Source of the DNA: Paenibacillaceae bacterium
Lineage (GTDB): Bacteria; Bacillota; Clostridia; Lachnospirales; Lachnospiraceae
DNA length: 64,000 nt
NCBI GenBank assembly: GCA_015057705.1
Contig: SVDU01000021.1
Coordinates: forward strand, 1-64,000
Reading direction: 5' to 3'
The translations under genes were made by a program, and so were the position numbers. Below, one piece after another: positions 34,294-43,019 of the stretch. Each line of letters opens with the position of its first letter. Position 1 is the stretch's first letter. The notes beneath the pieces were generated by a model that was not told the DNA's origin, made no database searches, and saw nothing but the letters and a program-made list of their open reading frames with translations.

Positions 34294-35736
34294 ATGTACC
34301 AGGAAAATATGAAAGAGAGAGTGCTTTCCGGACTGTTTTGGAAAGTCATGGAAAATGGGGGAACACAGGGAATTCAGTTCCTTGTATCCGTACTTTTAGC
34401 CAGACTTTTAACCCCGTCCGAATCCGGGGAAGTCATGCTGATTATGATATTTATTACCATTGGCAATGTATTTGTCCAGAGTGGTTTTAACACTTCTCTG
34501 ATTCAGAAGCAGGAAGTGGATGAAAGAGATTATTCTTCTGCTTTTTGCGTAAGCTTTCTGATTGCCTTCGTTCTATATATAATTTTGTTCTTCTCTGCGC
34601 CTGCAATCGGGGATTTTTATGGACAGCCAGTGTTCGTACCAGTGTTAAGGATTCTGTCACTGACTTTGTTTTTCGGTGCAGTCGTATCGGTGCAGTCCGC
34701 ATCCGTTTCCAGAAATATGGAATTTAGAAAGCTTTGTATGGCCAGTCTCTTTGCTGCGGCAGGTTCTGGCATCATCGGAGTGCTGATGGCTTTAGAAGGA
34801 TTTGGATTATGGGCACTTGCCATGCAGCAGTTTTTTTACAGCTTTTTTCTCATGGTTGTGCTGCATTTTTTAAAGACCTGGAAACCAAGTGTGAAATTTT
34901 CCATACAAAAAGCGGGAGAGTTATTCTCTTATGGCTGGAAGATTCTCATGTCAGGTCTCATTGACACGATTTTTACCAATGTTTATGGTCTGGTGATTGG
35001 AAAAATATATAATTCGGCTATGATGGGGCAATACTCTAGAGGAAATCAGTTCCCCGCACTCATTGCCAATAATTTAGGGGCAGCGATCCAGTCGGTTATG
35101 CTCCCTGCTTTTTCTGCCTGCCAGGATGACAGGGAAAGAGTAAAAAGCATGGTAAGAAGGTCAATTGTGACAAGCTCCTATCTTGTTTTTCCCATGATGG
35201 CAGGACTGATAGCCGTAGCAGAGCCGATGGTAAAGCTTTTACTGACAGACCAGTATTTACCTTGTGTCCCCATGCTCCGGCTCCTTTGCATTGCCTATGC
35301 GACCTGGCCCCTTCACGTGGCCAATTTACAGGCAATCAATGCCCTTGGAAGAAGTGAGATTTTCTTAAAACTGGAGATTATTAAAAAAGCAGTCAGTGTG
35401 GTGGCTTTAATTATCAGCATTCCCTTTGGAATTTATACCATGGTGGCGTTAAGAGCGGTGACGGATTTTATCTGTACATTTATCAATGCCTATCCTAATA
35501 AGAAGCTTCTTCATTACAGCTTTCTTCAGCAGTGGAGAGATGTATTCCCATCTCTGCTTTTGTCGGCTGCCATGTGCGGTGTGGTTTACAGCGTGCAGTT
35601 TCTGGTAGATGGAACTCTGCTGACACTGACTTTGCAGATTGTTACAGGAGTCCTGTTTTATGCAGGCTTTTCCTGGCTGTTTAAGATTGAAAGTTTCTTT
35701 TATTTATGCAGAACAGTTAAGAATATGGGCAGGTAA
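34294..35736 (+). CDS. Wzx-like polysaccharide flippase (TuaB/RfbX type)
   Basis: About 480 residues with some 14 membrane helices in the MATE/MOP pattern. Typical family features are the start MKERVLSGLFWKVMENGG, LARLLTPSESGEVML and QQFFYSFFLMVVL. It would flip lipid-linked oligosaccharide units across the membrane. I chose ATG 34294 (TGAGGAG ten bases before) rather than TTG 34276. It has its own promoter; 84 bases and another promoter separate it from a second flippase-like gene. Confidence 0.88.
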   Translation: MYQENMKERVLSGLFWKVMENGGTQGIQFLVSVLLARLLTPSESGEVMLIMIFITIGNVFVQSGFNTSLIQKQEVDERDYSSAFCVSFLIAFVLYIILFFSAPAIGDFYGQPVFVPVLRILSLTLFFGAVVSVQSASVSRNMEFRKLCMASLFAAAGSGIIGVLMALEGFGLWALAMQQFFYSFFLMVVLHFLKTWKPSVKFSIQKAGELFSYGWKILMSGLIDTIFTNVYGLVIGKIYNSAMMGQYSRGNQFPALIANNLGAAIQSVMLPAFSACQDDRERVKSMVRRSIVTSSYLVFPMMAGLIAVAEPMVKLLLTDQYLPCVPMLRLLCIAYATWPLHVANLQAINALGRSEIFLKLEIIKKAVSVVALIISIPFGIYTMVALRAVTDFICTFINAYPNKKLLHYSFLQQWRDVFPSLLLSAAMCGVVYSVQFLVDGTLLTLTLQIVTGVLFYAGFSWLFKIESFFYLCRTVKNMGR

Positions 35737-35751
35737 GATAGACGTTAGCGG

Positions 35752-35780
35752 TTTACTTTTTTAGGCGAATCATGTAGAAT
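35752..35780 (+). promoter_or_regulatory. Promoter of the 35821-40730 operon, GTTTACTTTT type
   Basis: TTTACT, 17 bases, TAGAAT. The upstream block GTTTACTTTT is the same as before glf and the GT8 operon. Confidence 0.7.
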
Positions 35781-35820
35781 AAAAAGAACTTGTTAAATGA
35801 AATGAAATAGAGGAACTATA

Positions 35821-37077
35821 ATGGAACGTAAAAACGTGGCATGGAATATGATCGGAAGCCTGGTTTACGCGGGATCCAGCATGCTGCTGACAGCTCTGGT
35901 TAATCATCTGGTGGGAACGGATCAGGGAGGCATTTTTGGTTTTGCTTTCAGCACATTCGGACAGCAGATGTTTCTTGTGGCCTATTTTGGAATGAGACCC
36001 ATTCAGAGTACTGATGTAAGAGAGAGCTATACTTTTGGGGAATACCGTATGGCACGCATGGTTACCTGCGGTATGGCACTGATTTTTGGTATTTGCTATA
36101 TTCTATGGAAGGTTTTCGTTTCTTCTTCCGACTATACCTACGAAAAAATCATGGTTGTTTTTTTCATGGTTCTTTATAAGGTGCTCGATGGATTTGCTGA
36201 TGTATACGAGTCGGAATTTCAAAGAAAAGGAAAGCTTTATTTAACCGGACAGGCTATGACCTGGCGGACCCTGTTTTCTGTGTGTCTGTTTTTAGGCACT
36301 CTGGCATTGACACGGGATTTAATTGTTGCTTCAGCGGTTGCGGCTGCTTCTCAGGCAGTTGGAATCTGGCTGTTCGATAAAAGGACTGCAGATAAAATAA
36401 CGGAAATCAATTATGTACATGCAAAAGGAAGGCACAAACAGCTTTTACAGGACAGCTTCCTTTTGTTTTTGTCTGTATTTTTGGACGGACTTATCTTTGC
36501 AATGGCAAAGTATGCAGTGGATTCCCAGATGACTTCCGCGGACAATGCTGTATTTGTGGCAATATTTATGCCTACCTCTGTAATCAATCTTGCAGCCAAT
36601 TTTGTAATCCGCCCATTCCTTACCAGACTCTCCTTATTATGGGATGAAAACAGGACTTCAGAGTTTCTTGGGGTTCTGAGAAAGTTGTCCGGAATTATCC
36701 TGTTTCTTACAGTAGTCGCTCTGGCCGGAGCCTGGGTAATCGGCATTCCGGTACTTTCCGCTGTCTTTAATGTGGAACTGGCGCCTTACCTTCCGGGACT
36801 ACTGGCGATTGTCCTGGGCGGCGGATTTTTTGCAGTAATGAATTTATTTTATTATGTCCTGGTAATTATGAAGAAACAGAGACTGATATTTTTTGGATAT
36901 GTTCCGGTCTGCCTCCTTTCGTTTGTTCTTTCCTATCAGTTTGTGAAGATAGGTGGAATCAACGGTGGTGCGTATTCCTACATGATTGAGATGCTGATTC
37001 TCATGCTGTGCTTTATAGGACAGGCAATCCGGGTTATTCGTACAGAAGAAAAAGGAAGGAGAGAGCAGAGGATATGA
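35821..37077 (+). CDS. Second Wzx-like polysaccharide transporter
   Basis: A 418-residue protein with about 12 membrane helices, clearly different from its upstream neighbour. It starts MERKNVAWNMIGSLVYAGSS and has DQGGIFGFAFSTFGQQM, a pattern of MOP-superfamily exporters found with teichoic acid and capsule genes. AGAGGAAC precedes the ATG. Its stop overlaps the following GT2 start (ATGA), so it heads the operon with the DPM1-like enzyme. Whether it flips the same intermediate as the 34294 product cannot be told. Confidence 0.75.
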   Translation: MERKNVAWNMIGSLVYAGSSMLLTALVNHLVGTDQGGIFGFAFSTFGQQMFLVAYFGMRPIQSTDVRESYTFGEYRMARMVTCGMALIFGICYILWKVFVSSSDYTYEKIMVVFFMVLYKVLDGFADVYESEFQRKGKLYLTGQAMTWRTLFSVCLFLGTLALTRDLIVASAVAAASQAVGIWLFDKRTADKITEINYVHAKGRHKQLLQDSFLLFLSVFLDGLIFAMAKYAVDSQMTSADNAVFVAIFMPTSVINLAANFVIRPFLTRLSLLWDENRTSEFLGVLRKLSGIILFLTVVALAGAWVIGIPVLSAVFNVELAPYLPGLLAIVLGGGFFAVMNLFYYVLVIMKKQRLIFFGYVPVCLLSFVLSYQFVKIGGINGGAYSYMIEMLILMLCFIGQAIRVIRTEEKGRREQRI

Positions 37078-37772
37078 CAGACCGGGTACTGGTAGTAATA
37101 CCTGCATACAATGAGGCTTTAAATATTGAGCGGGTAGTGGGAGAAGTCATTGAGAATTATCCCATGTATGACTATGTAATCATAAATGACGGTTCTACGG
37201 ACAATACCGCCAAAATCTGCAGGAAGCATGGCTGGAAGATCATTGATCTGCCTATGAATTTAGGTCTGGCAGGCGCATTTCAGACCGGACTTAAGTATGC
37301 ACACAGAAAGGGCTACGGCTACGCCATACAGTTTGACGGTGACGGACAGCACCGGCCGGAGTTTATTCTTCCCATGAAAGAAAAGATGGATCAGGGATAT
37401 GATATTGTGATTGGCTCCCGGTTTGTAACAGAAAAAAAGCCCCGTTCTCTCCGTATGCTTGGCAGCCGGATGTTAAGCGGTGCCATCTGGTTTACAACCG
37501 GTGTTAAGGTAAACGATCCCACTTCCGGTATGCGCATGTTCAGCCGAAAGATGATCAAGGAATTTGCAGACGGACTGAATTACGGCCCGGAACCGGATAC
37601 CATTTCCTATCTCATCCGCCATGGTGCCAGAGTTGGGGAAATACCTGTAATAATGGATGAGCGGATACTGGGAGAGAGCTACTTAAATCCCTTGAATGCG
37701 GCCAGGTATATGGGAAAGATGTTGTTTTCCATTTTACTGGTTCAGAGCTTTCGCATCCGGGACAGAAGATAA
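37074..37772 (+). CDS. DPM1-like GT2 glycosyltransferase
   Basis: About 232 residues, single GT-A domain without membrane helices: VVIPAYNEALNIERVV, IINDGSTDNTAKIC, NLGLAGAFQTGLKYA and the DXD in QFDGDGQHRPEF. It makes a polyprenyl-phosphate sugar. It is followed by DUF2304 and DUF2142 genes, the usual trio in which a small DUF2304 membrane protein helps the DPM1-like enzyme and the DUF2142 protein uses the product outside. ATG 37074 overlaps the preceding stop. Confidence 0.9.
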   Translation: MTDRVLVVIPAYNEALNIERVVGEVIENYPMYDYVIINDGSTDNTAKICRKHGWKIIDLPMNLGLAGAFQTGLKYAHRKGYGYAIQFDGDGQHRPEFILPMKEKMDQGYDIVIGSRFVTEKKPRSLRMLGSRMLSGAIWFTTGVKVNDPTSGMRMFSRKMIKEFADGLNYGPEPDTISYLIRHGARVGEIPVIMDERILGESYLNPLNAARYMGKMLFSILLVQSFRIRDRR

Positions 37773-37790
37773 AAGAAGGGGGTACGTAAT

Positions 37791-38147
37791 ATGACGTTTT
37801 TACTTCGCTGCGTACTGATATGCGTTTCCCTGGTACTGACTGTTTATGTACTGGGAAGGATTCGCCACTCCAAAATGAGGATAGAGGATTCCATTTTCTG
37901 GGTAATGTTTTCCATGCTGTTAGTGGTTTTCAGCATCTTTCCAAAGGTGGCTGATTTTATATCCAGTCTGGTGGGAACCTATTCCACAGCTAATTTCATT
38001 TTTACCCTGATGATCTTTATTCTGCTCACCAAGGTCTTTTTTCAGTCGATTAAGATATCCCAGTTAGAACGCAGAGTGACGGAGTTAATCCAGATGCTGG
38101 CGCTTGATAGGGAGGAAGCCATAGAGAAGGAGGAGCATAAACTGTGA
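37791..38147 (+). CDS. DUF2304 small membrane protein
   Basis: 118 residues with three hydrophobic segments (about 2-22, 33-50, 62-85) and a helical cytoplasmic end (KISQLERRVTELIQML). RHSKMRIEDSIFWVMFSM is typical of DUF2304. The family is found beside DPM1-like enzymes and is thought to be a membrane partner; its biochemical role is not established. GGGGGTACGT precedes the ATG; the end overlaps the DUF2142 start. Confidence 0.9.
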   Translation: MTFLLRCVLICVSLVLTVYVLGRIRHSKMRIEDSIFWVMFSMLLVVFSIFPKVADFISSLVGTYSTANFIFTLMIFILLTKVFFQSIKISQLERRVTELIQMLALDREEAIEKEEHKL

Positions 38148-39748
38148 AACGTTTGTTAAGGACGAAAGGTTTGTGGCTTGCTGCCGGAAGCATTCTGCTA
38201 TTGATGTTCCTCTTTGTCAGAACCTATTTAAAAACCATTGTTGGAATTCCTTCTCCGGAATTTGAGCCGGTCCGCCGGTTTTACTGGTGGTTTATTGTCT
38301 TCGGTTGTGGATTTCTTGCTGCATTAGCCTTTTTTTTGTGGATAAAGAATATTTTTAACCAGTGGCTGTTCCCGTTGGTGGTGATCGGACTGGGTGTTTT
38401 TTATCTGTTTGCTTTAACACCTTTTACTGCGCCCGATGAAGCTGCTCACTTCGTCAGTGCCTACCGCCTCTCCAGTCAGATGATGGGAAAACAGGCGGTG
38501 GCTGGAGAAGACTTTTTAAAGCATGCAACACCGGAAGAAAAGGAGCGGTTGAAAAAAGGAGCAAATGTCCTGGTTCGAAGCGGTGATGATGTGTCAGGTC
38601 TCTATGCAGAGCCTGGTCAGAGAACCTACAACCTGATTCTGACAGAACTGTTTTCTCTTGATCACAGCCAGTCAGAGACGGTACGGGAGGAAGTGCCGGT
38701 GAATACTACCCCTGTGGTCTATCTGCCTCAGGCGGCAGGGATCACTCTCGCCAGACTTTTGCATCTTGGTTATATTCCCCTGGTATATCTGGGACGTTTT
38801 ATGAATCTTCTGGCATTTGCAGCCATGGCAGCCGTTTCTGTCCGGCTGATGCCCTTTAAACAGGAAGTTTTAATGGCAGTATCCTGCCTGCCCATGACTC
38901 TTCATTTGGCATCGTCCTTTTCCTATGATACTGCATTTATTGGCCTGTCCATGCTTTTGCTTTCCTGGTGTTTTCATCTGGCTTACGAAAAGGAAGAGAT
39001 AAAACTGAAAGATCTGCTGGTTCTTACACTTTTACTGATCCTGTTAGAGCCTGGTAAAATTGTTTATCTGCCTGCAGCCGGAATCTGTCTGCTGATTCCA
39101 AAATCTAAATTTAAATCTCAGAGACATTACTGGATTTCTGTTTTCGGTGTCCTTGCAGTCATGCTGCTGGCAGTTTTCCTGGTAAACCGCCTGATTCTTT
39201 CTGCCTGGGCAGGAGCTACGGAAAGCTACGTGGGGTGGAGCGAAGCGGCAGGTTATAATTTATCCGATGTATGGCAGCGGCCGTTTTACGTATTCACGGT
39301 CTTTTATGAAACCCTGGTAACCCAGTATGACTATTATCTGGTGACTATGCTGGGCGGTTTTTTGGGGAATTTAGACCCCAACTTAACGGTACCCCCTGTC
39401 TGCCTTACCCTTCTTTGGTATGCGCTCTTTATCAGTGTGGTAAAGAGAGAGGGTGAAGTGGTTAAAATGACGGACGGTCAGAAGCTGTGGATCTTGTTTC
39501 TGGTATTTACAAGTGCAGTACTGGTTCTGACTTCCATGTTTTTAGGGTATACTCCCAGAAATTTAACGTATATTACAGGAGTCCAGGGACGTTATTTCAT
39601 TCCCCTTCTGCCCCTGCTGTTACTGACCATATATGACCGGCGTCTGGTAATTGGTGTGGATTTAAGAAAAAGTGCATGGTATCTGGAATGCTTTGTCAGT
39701 ATCTATGCCCTGATCCGTATCTGTTCCACGTCGTGTCTGCGCTACTGA
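38144..39748 (+). CDS. DUF2142 polytopic membrane protein, probable GT-C transferase
   Basis: A 534-residue protein with about 11 membrane helices. The first outer loop contains FTAPDEAAHFVSAYRLS, the DUF2142 signature, with the acidic DE where GT-C enzymes have their catalytic residue. It starts at GTG overlapping the previous stop, with AAGGAGG seven bases or so upstream. It probably moves the lipid-linked sugar made by the DPM1-like enzyme onto a surface glycan. Confidence 0.85.
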   Translation: MKRLLRTKGLWLAAGSILLLMFLFVRTYLKTIVGIPSPEFEPVRRFYWWFIVFGCGFLAALAFFLWIKNIFNQWLFPLVVIGLGVFYLFALTPFTAPDEAAHFVSAYRLSSQMMGKQAVAGEDFLKHATPEEKERLKKGANVLVRSGDDVSGLYAEPGQRTYNLILTELFSLDHSQSETVREEVPVNTTPVVYLPQAAGITLARLLHLGYIPLVYLGRFMNLLAFAAMAAVSVRLMPFKQEVLMAVSCLPMTLHLASSFSYDTAFIGLSMLLLSWCFHLAYEKEEIKLKDLLVLTLLLILLEPGKIVYLPAAGICLLIPKSKFKSQRHYWISVFGVLAVMLLAVFLVNRLILSAWAGATESYVGWSEAAGYNLSDVWQRPFYVFTVFYETLVTQYDYYLVTMLGGFLGNLDPNLTVPPVCLTLLWYALFISVVKREGEVVKMTDGQKLWILFLVFTSAVLVLTSMFLGYTPRNLTYITGVQGRYFIPLLPLLLLTIYDRRLVIGVDLRKSAWYLECFVSIYALIRICSTSCLRY

Positions 39749-39767
39749 TAGGAAGAAGGGAGTTTCA

Positions 39768-40730
39768 ATGGAAGAAATGATGGCAGATCAAAGAACCGTT
39801 GATGTGATCATACCGGTTTATAAACCTGACGAAATACTGATGCGGCTTTTTCACAGGCTGGAAGAACAGTCTTATCCCATACGGAAAATCATTGTGATGA
39901 ATACGGAGAAATCCTACTGGAAGGACTCCAAGTATGCACATGTGAAGAATTTAGAAGTTCATCATGTGACTAAAGAAGAATTTGACCATGGCGGAACAAG
40001 AAACAGAGGAGCCGGCTATTCCAAGGCGGATATCATGGTATTTATGACTGATGATGCGGTTCCTGCAGACAAAAATCTAATCAGTGCTCTTGTAAACGCG
40101 TTTCATAAGACAGGAAGTGGCGGGGAAAAGGTGGTCATGGCATATGCAAGACAGCTCCCAAATCCTGACTGTGCCCTGGCGGAACAATACACCCGTTCCT
40201 TTAATTACCCATCTGAGAGCCGGGTTAAGACAGAGGCAGATTTAAAAGAGCTGGGAATCAAAACGTTTTTTGCATCCAATGTCTGTTGTGCCTATGACAG
40301 GAGTATTTTCCTGGAAGCAGGCGGATTCACCAAAACCACCATTTTCAATGAAGATATGATCTATGCCGGAAATGCAGTGCGGTACAGAGGCGAGGCTGTA
40401 GCATATGCGGCTGATGCAAAGGTGATTCATTCCCATAATTACGGCTGCATCGCCCAGTTTAAGCGGAATTTTGACCTGGCAGTATCTCAGGCAGATCACC
40501 CGGAGGTGTTTGGCGGAATCCGTTCGGAGAGCGAGGGAATCCGGCTGGTGAAAAACACCTGTGCCTGGCTGGCAAAGCAAAAGAAGCCCTGGCTGATTCC
40601 TGGAGTAATTATAAAAAGCGGTTTTAAATATATGGGTTATCTCATGGGAAAACGGTATCGAACTCTTCCCAGGCGGCTCATATTAAGCTGTACCATGAAT
40701 CGGTCTTACTGGGGGAAAACGCAAAACTGA
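39768..40730 (+). CDS. GT2 rhamnosyltransferase-like glycosyltransferase
   Basis: 320 residues. VDVIIPVYKPDEILMRLF, then VMNTEKSYW, VTKEEFDHGGTRNRGAGYS and FMTDDAVPADKN, a pattern of rhamnosyltransferases that build rhamnan or rhamnose-glucose wall polymers. AGIFNEDM-type acceptor motif appears as TIFNEDMIYAGNAVRY. AAGGGAG precedes the ATG, 19 bases after the DUF2142 stop. It closes the operon that starts at 35821; no strong terminator follows. Confidence 0.87.
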   Translation: MEEMMADQRTVDVIIPVYKPDEILMRLFHRLEEQSYPIRKIIVMNTEKSYWKDSKYAHVKNLEVHHVTKEEFDHGGTRNRGAGYSKADIMVFMTDDAVPADKNLISALVNAFHKTGSGGEKVVMAYARQLPNPDCALAEQYTRSFNYPSESRVKTEADLKELGIKTFFASNVCCAYDRSIFLEAGGFTKTTIFNEDMIYAGNAVRYRGEAVAYAADAKVIHSHNYGCIAQFKRNFDLAVSQADHPEVFGGIRSESEGIRLVKNTCAWLAKQKKPWLIPGVIIKSGFKYMGYLMGKRYRTLPRRLILSCTMNRSYWGKTQN

Positions 40731-40796
40731 ATATAATAATTTATTTTATATGCCTGTTATAATGAATATAACCGTATGGAAAGTGAGAAATTTATT

Positions 40797-41585
40797 ATGA
40801 GTTATTTAAATGGACAGACAGGATATTGTAATGATTTATTAACTACCAGATCTGTAGTTAGGAAAGAAAATTATGTCTTAATTGAGCCGGATGGAATTGT
40901 AAAAAATTCGATTCCGGGATATGAGAAATGCGATGTTACCATTCTTGGATCTCCTAAGATGGGGGCTTCCTTTGCGGATTATTTAGTAACCGTACATGAG
41001 GGGGGAAATAATCTTTCGTTCGGTGGGGAGGGGCTGGAATCTTTTATTTATGTAATAGAAGGCTCAGTTAAAGTGAAAAATCAGGATAAAGAAGAAATAC
41101 TCACAGAAGGAGGGTATATTTATTCACCTGCCGGCAATGAGGTGTCTTTTATGAATACCGGAAAAGAGGATGCCAAACTATTTGCCTATAAGCGCAGATA
41201 TGAGGAATTGAATGGTTACAGCACTTTTACCGTGGTTGGCAATGCCAGCAACCTTCCTTGGATTCCATATGAAGGTATGGAAAACTGTTATATCCGCAAT
41301 TTCCTGCCAGCCTCAGAAAACTTTGGATTTGATATAAATATGCATATACTAAAATTCCATTTAGGAGCATCTCATGGTTACATTGAAACTCATATTCAAG
41401 AGCATGGTGCATATTTTCTAACGGGAAGTGCAATGTACAGACTGGATAATGACTGGGTACCGGTAAAAAAAGGTGATTACGTTTTTATGGCTGCATATTG
41501 TCCTCAGGCCTGTTATGCAGTGGGGCAAGATGAGGATCTGACCTATCTTTATTCCAAAGACTGTAACAGAGATGTAAAACTCTAA
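40797..41585 (+). CDS. allE: (S)-ureidoglycine aminohydrolase-like bicupin
   Basis: About 262 residues, two cupin domains. It resembles AllE/YlbA, which releases ammonia from (S)-ureidoglycine in allantoin breakdown. The first cupin has FIYVIEGSVKVK and GGYIYSPAGNEV; the second, which holds the Mn site, has GYIETHIQEHGAYFLTGSAM, KGDYVFMAAYCPQACYAVG. The Glu, two His and Gln expected for Mn are all there. A TATAAT box (40758-40763) lies so close to ATG 40776 that I prefer ATG 40797, with GTGAG before it. No allantoinase, allantoate hydrolase or transporter is nearby, so it stands alone and may act on another substrate. Confidence 0.85.
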   Translation: MSYLNGQTGYCNDLLTTRSVVRKENYVLIEPDGIVKNSIPGYEKCDVTILGSPKMGASFADYLVTVHEGGNNLSFGGEGLESFIYVIEGSVKVKNQDKEEILTEGGYIYSPAGNEVSFMNTGKEDAKLFAYKRRYEELNGYSTFTVVGNASNLPWIPYEGMENCYIRNFLPASENFGFDINMHILKFHLGASHGYIETHIQEHGAYFLTGSAMYRLDNDWVPVKKGDYVFMAAYCPQACYAVGQDEDLTYLYSKDCNRDVKL

Positions 41586-41628
41586 TACCAGGTTTTAAAG
41601 GAATTGATGTTTATTATATAATAATGAG

Positions 41629-41707
41629 AACAGTGCTTCAATCATGATATACGGCAGGCTCTGCATAACGGCAGGTTACCGGTATTATTTTTGGAGCACT
41701 GTTTTTT
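41629..41707 (+). terminator. Long-stem terminator after allE
   Basis: AACAGTGCTTC pairs with GGAGCACTGTT across about 53 bases that contain a second small stem (GCAG / CTGC), and the outer stem runs into TTTTTT. The large apical part is unusual for a plain terminator. Confidence 0.6.
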
Positions 41708-41861
41708 ACAATAACTTGTCGGAATTGGTAACTTTATCATCCCAGTTGCAGAGTTACGTAATTATAATAATGCACAAATAAAAATATAATAAAGGCATCT
41801 GATTGATACTATTGTACAAAACACTTAGAAAATTGTGGTGGGCTGGTTCTGAAATATCTGA

Positions 41862-41873
41862 GAAACCGGTTTC
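41862..41873. promoter_or_regulatory. LacI-type operator O1
   Basis: Perfect palindrome GAAACCGGTTTC, 42 bases upstream of the LacI-family gene. An identical copy precedes the permease gene at 42975-42986, which points to autoregulation. Confidence 0.75.
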
Positions 41874-41915
41874 ACACAATAAACAGGCAGGAGTACAGCA
41901 GAAAGCGGAACTGAT

Positions 41916-42959
41916 ATGGAGAGAGACAAGGTAAGCATCTATCGAATTGCTGAGGAGGCGGGAGTATCCCCTGCTACAGTATCCAGGGTTTTAACGCAGA
42001 AAGCCAACGTAAGCGACGAGAAAAAGAAAAAAGTGGAAAAACTTATTTCCAAATACCACTTCAGTCCCAATGCAATGGCAAGGGGGCTTACAAGCAGCCG
42101 GTCCGGAATCATAGGGGTTCTGATACCGGATATCCGCAATCCGTTTTATGCGGGGCTGGCGGTGGAATGTGAACAGGCGGCACATGATAGAGATTACAGT
42201 CTGATGCTCAGTAATTATATGAACGATATGGAGTTAGAGGAGCAGCGCCTCTATAAAATGATCAGTCAGCAGATTGATGCCCTAATCATTATGGGAGGCA
42301 GAGTTGATGAACTGATTACTGATGAAGTATACGCAGAACGCATCAATCATATCAGCAATTTAATGCCTGTGGTGATCACTGGAAAGCTGGATGGCAGTGA
42401 TTGTTATCAGGTAAACTTAGATGACAGTGCATCCATGGATCGGATCATGGAATATTTAATCTCCAATGGGCATCGTGATATCTGCATGATCGGAGGCAGG
42501 AAAGAGGTAGATTCTACTTATACAAAAAGGACTCGCTACCGCAGCATGCTGCACAGGCACGGAATTGAATTTTGTCCGGACTATCTTGTGGAAACCGGTG
42601 ATTATTCCATGGAATCAGGATACCGGGGCATGAACAGCCTGATTGAGAGTACCAGAAAGCTGCCAAGCGCAGTGATTGCAATTAATGATTTAACTGCACT
42701 TGGAATAATACAGTCATTAAGAGAGCATTCCATTGGTATTCCTGAGGATATCTCACTGGTCAGCTTTGACAATACAATCCTTGCTGAAACCAGTGTTCCC
42801 CGTCTGACCAGCATGGACTACAATTATGACCAGTATGGGAAAACTCTGATTGATACGGCCCTTGCCGTTTTAGAGGGGGGAAAACCCCAAAAGATTCAGA
42901 TCATACCTACAGAACTGATAATAAGAGACTCATGCCGGAATTTAAACAAAGACACTTAA
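41916..42959 (+). CDS. LacI-family transcription regulator
   Basis: 347 residues. N-terminal helix-turn-helix with hinge (VSIYRIAEEAGVSPATVSRV, then FSPNAMARGLTS), followed by a periplasmic-binding-protein-like effector domain (GIIGVLIPDIRNPFYAGLAV; AINDLTALGIIQSL; ISLVSFDNTILAE). It very likely binds the two GAAACCGGTTTC palindromes that flank its gene, controlling itself and the sugar importer downstream. The effector is probably a sugar or sugar phosphate imported by that system. Confidence 0.92.
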   Translation: MERDKVSIYRIAEEAGVSPATVSRVLTQKANVSDEKKKKVEKLISKYHFSPNAMARGLTSSRSGIIGVLIPDIRNPFYAGLAVECEQAAHDRDYSLMLSNYMNDMELEEQRLYKMISQQIDALIIMGGRVDELITDEVYAERINHISNLMPVVITGKLDGSDCYQVNLDDSASMDRIMEYLISNGHRDICMIGGRKEVDSTYTKRTRYRSMLHRHGIEFCPDYLVETGDYSMESGYRGMNSLIESTRKLPSAVIAINDLTALGIIQSLREHSIGIPEDISLVSFDNTILAETSVPRLTSMDYNYDQYGKTLIDTALAVLEGGKPQKIQIIPTELIIRDSCRNLNKDT

Positions 42960-42974
42960 ATTTACCCTTTGTTT

Positions 42975-42986
42975 GAAACCGGTTTC
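42975..42986. promoter_or_regulatory. LacI-type operator O2
   Basis: Second perfect GAAACCGGTTTC, 16 bases after the regulator's stop and about 34 bases before the first permease start. Confidence 0.75.
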
Positions 42987-43019
42987 ATGAATAATAATTA
43001 CAACAGGAACAGGGAGGAT

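Larger units (their letters stand above)
41586..41915. other. Intergenic region between allE and the LacI gene
   Basis: 330 bases without a gene. It holds the long hairpin with a T tract at 41629-41707 and the palindromic operator at 41862-41873. The stretch between them is AT-rich and shows nothing else I can name. Confidence 0.6.

Noticed and set aside
41629-41707. Purine, guanidine-II or other known riboswitch after allE
   Set aside because: The ACGG repeats suggested guanidine-II loops, but the required stems are missing and it lies after, not before, allE.
42969-43019. Longer N-terminus for the LplB-type permease
   Set aside because: Those codons overlap the palindromic operator and have no ribosome site before them.
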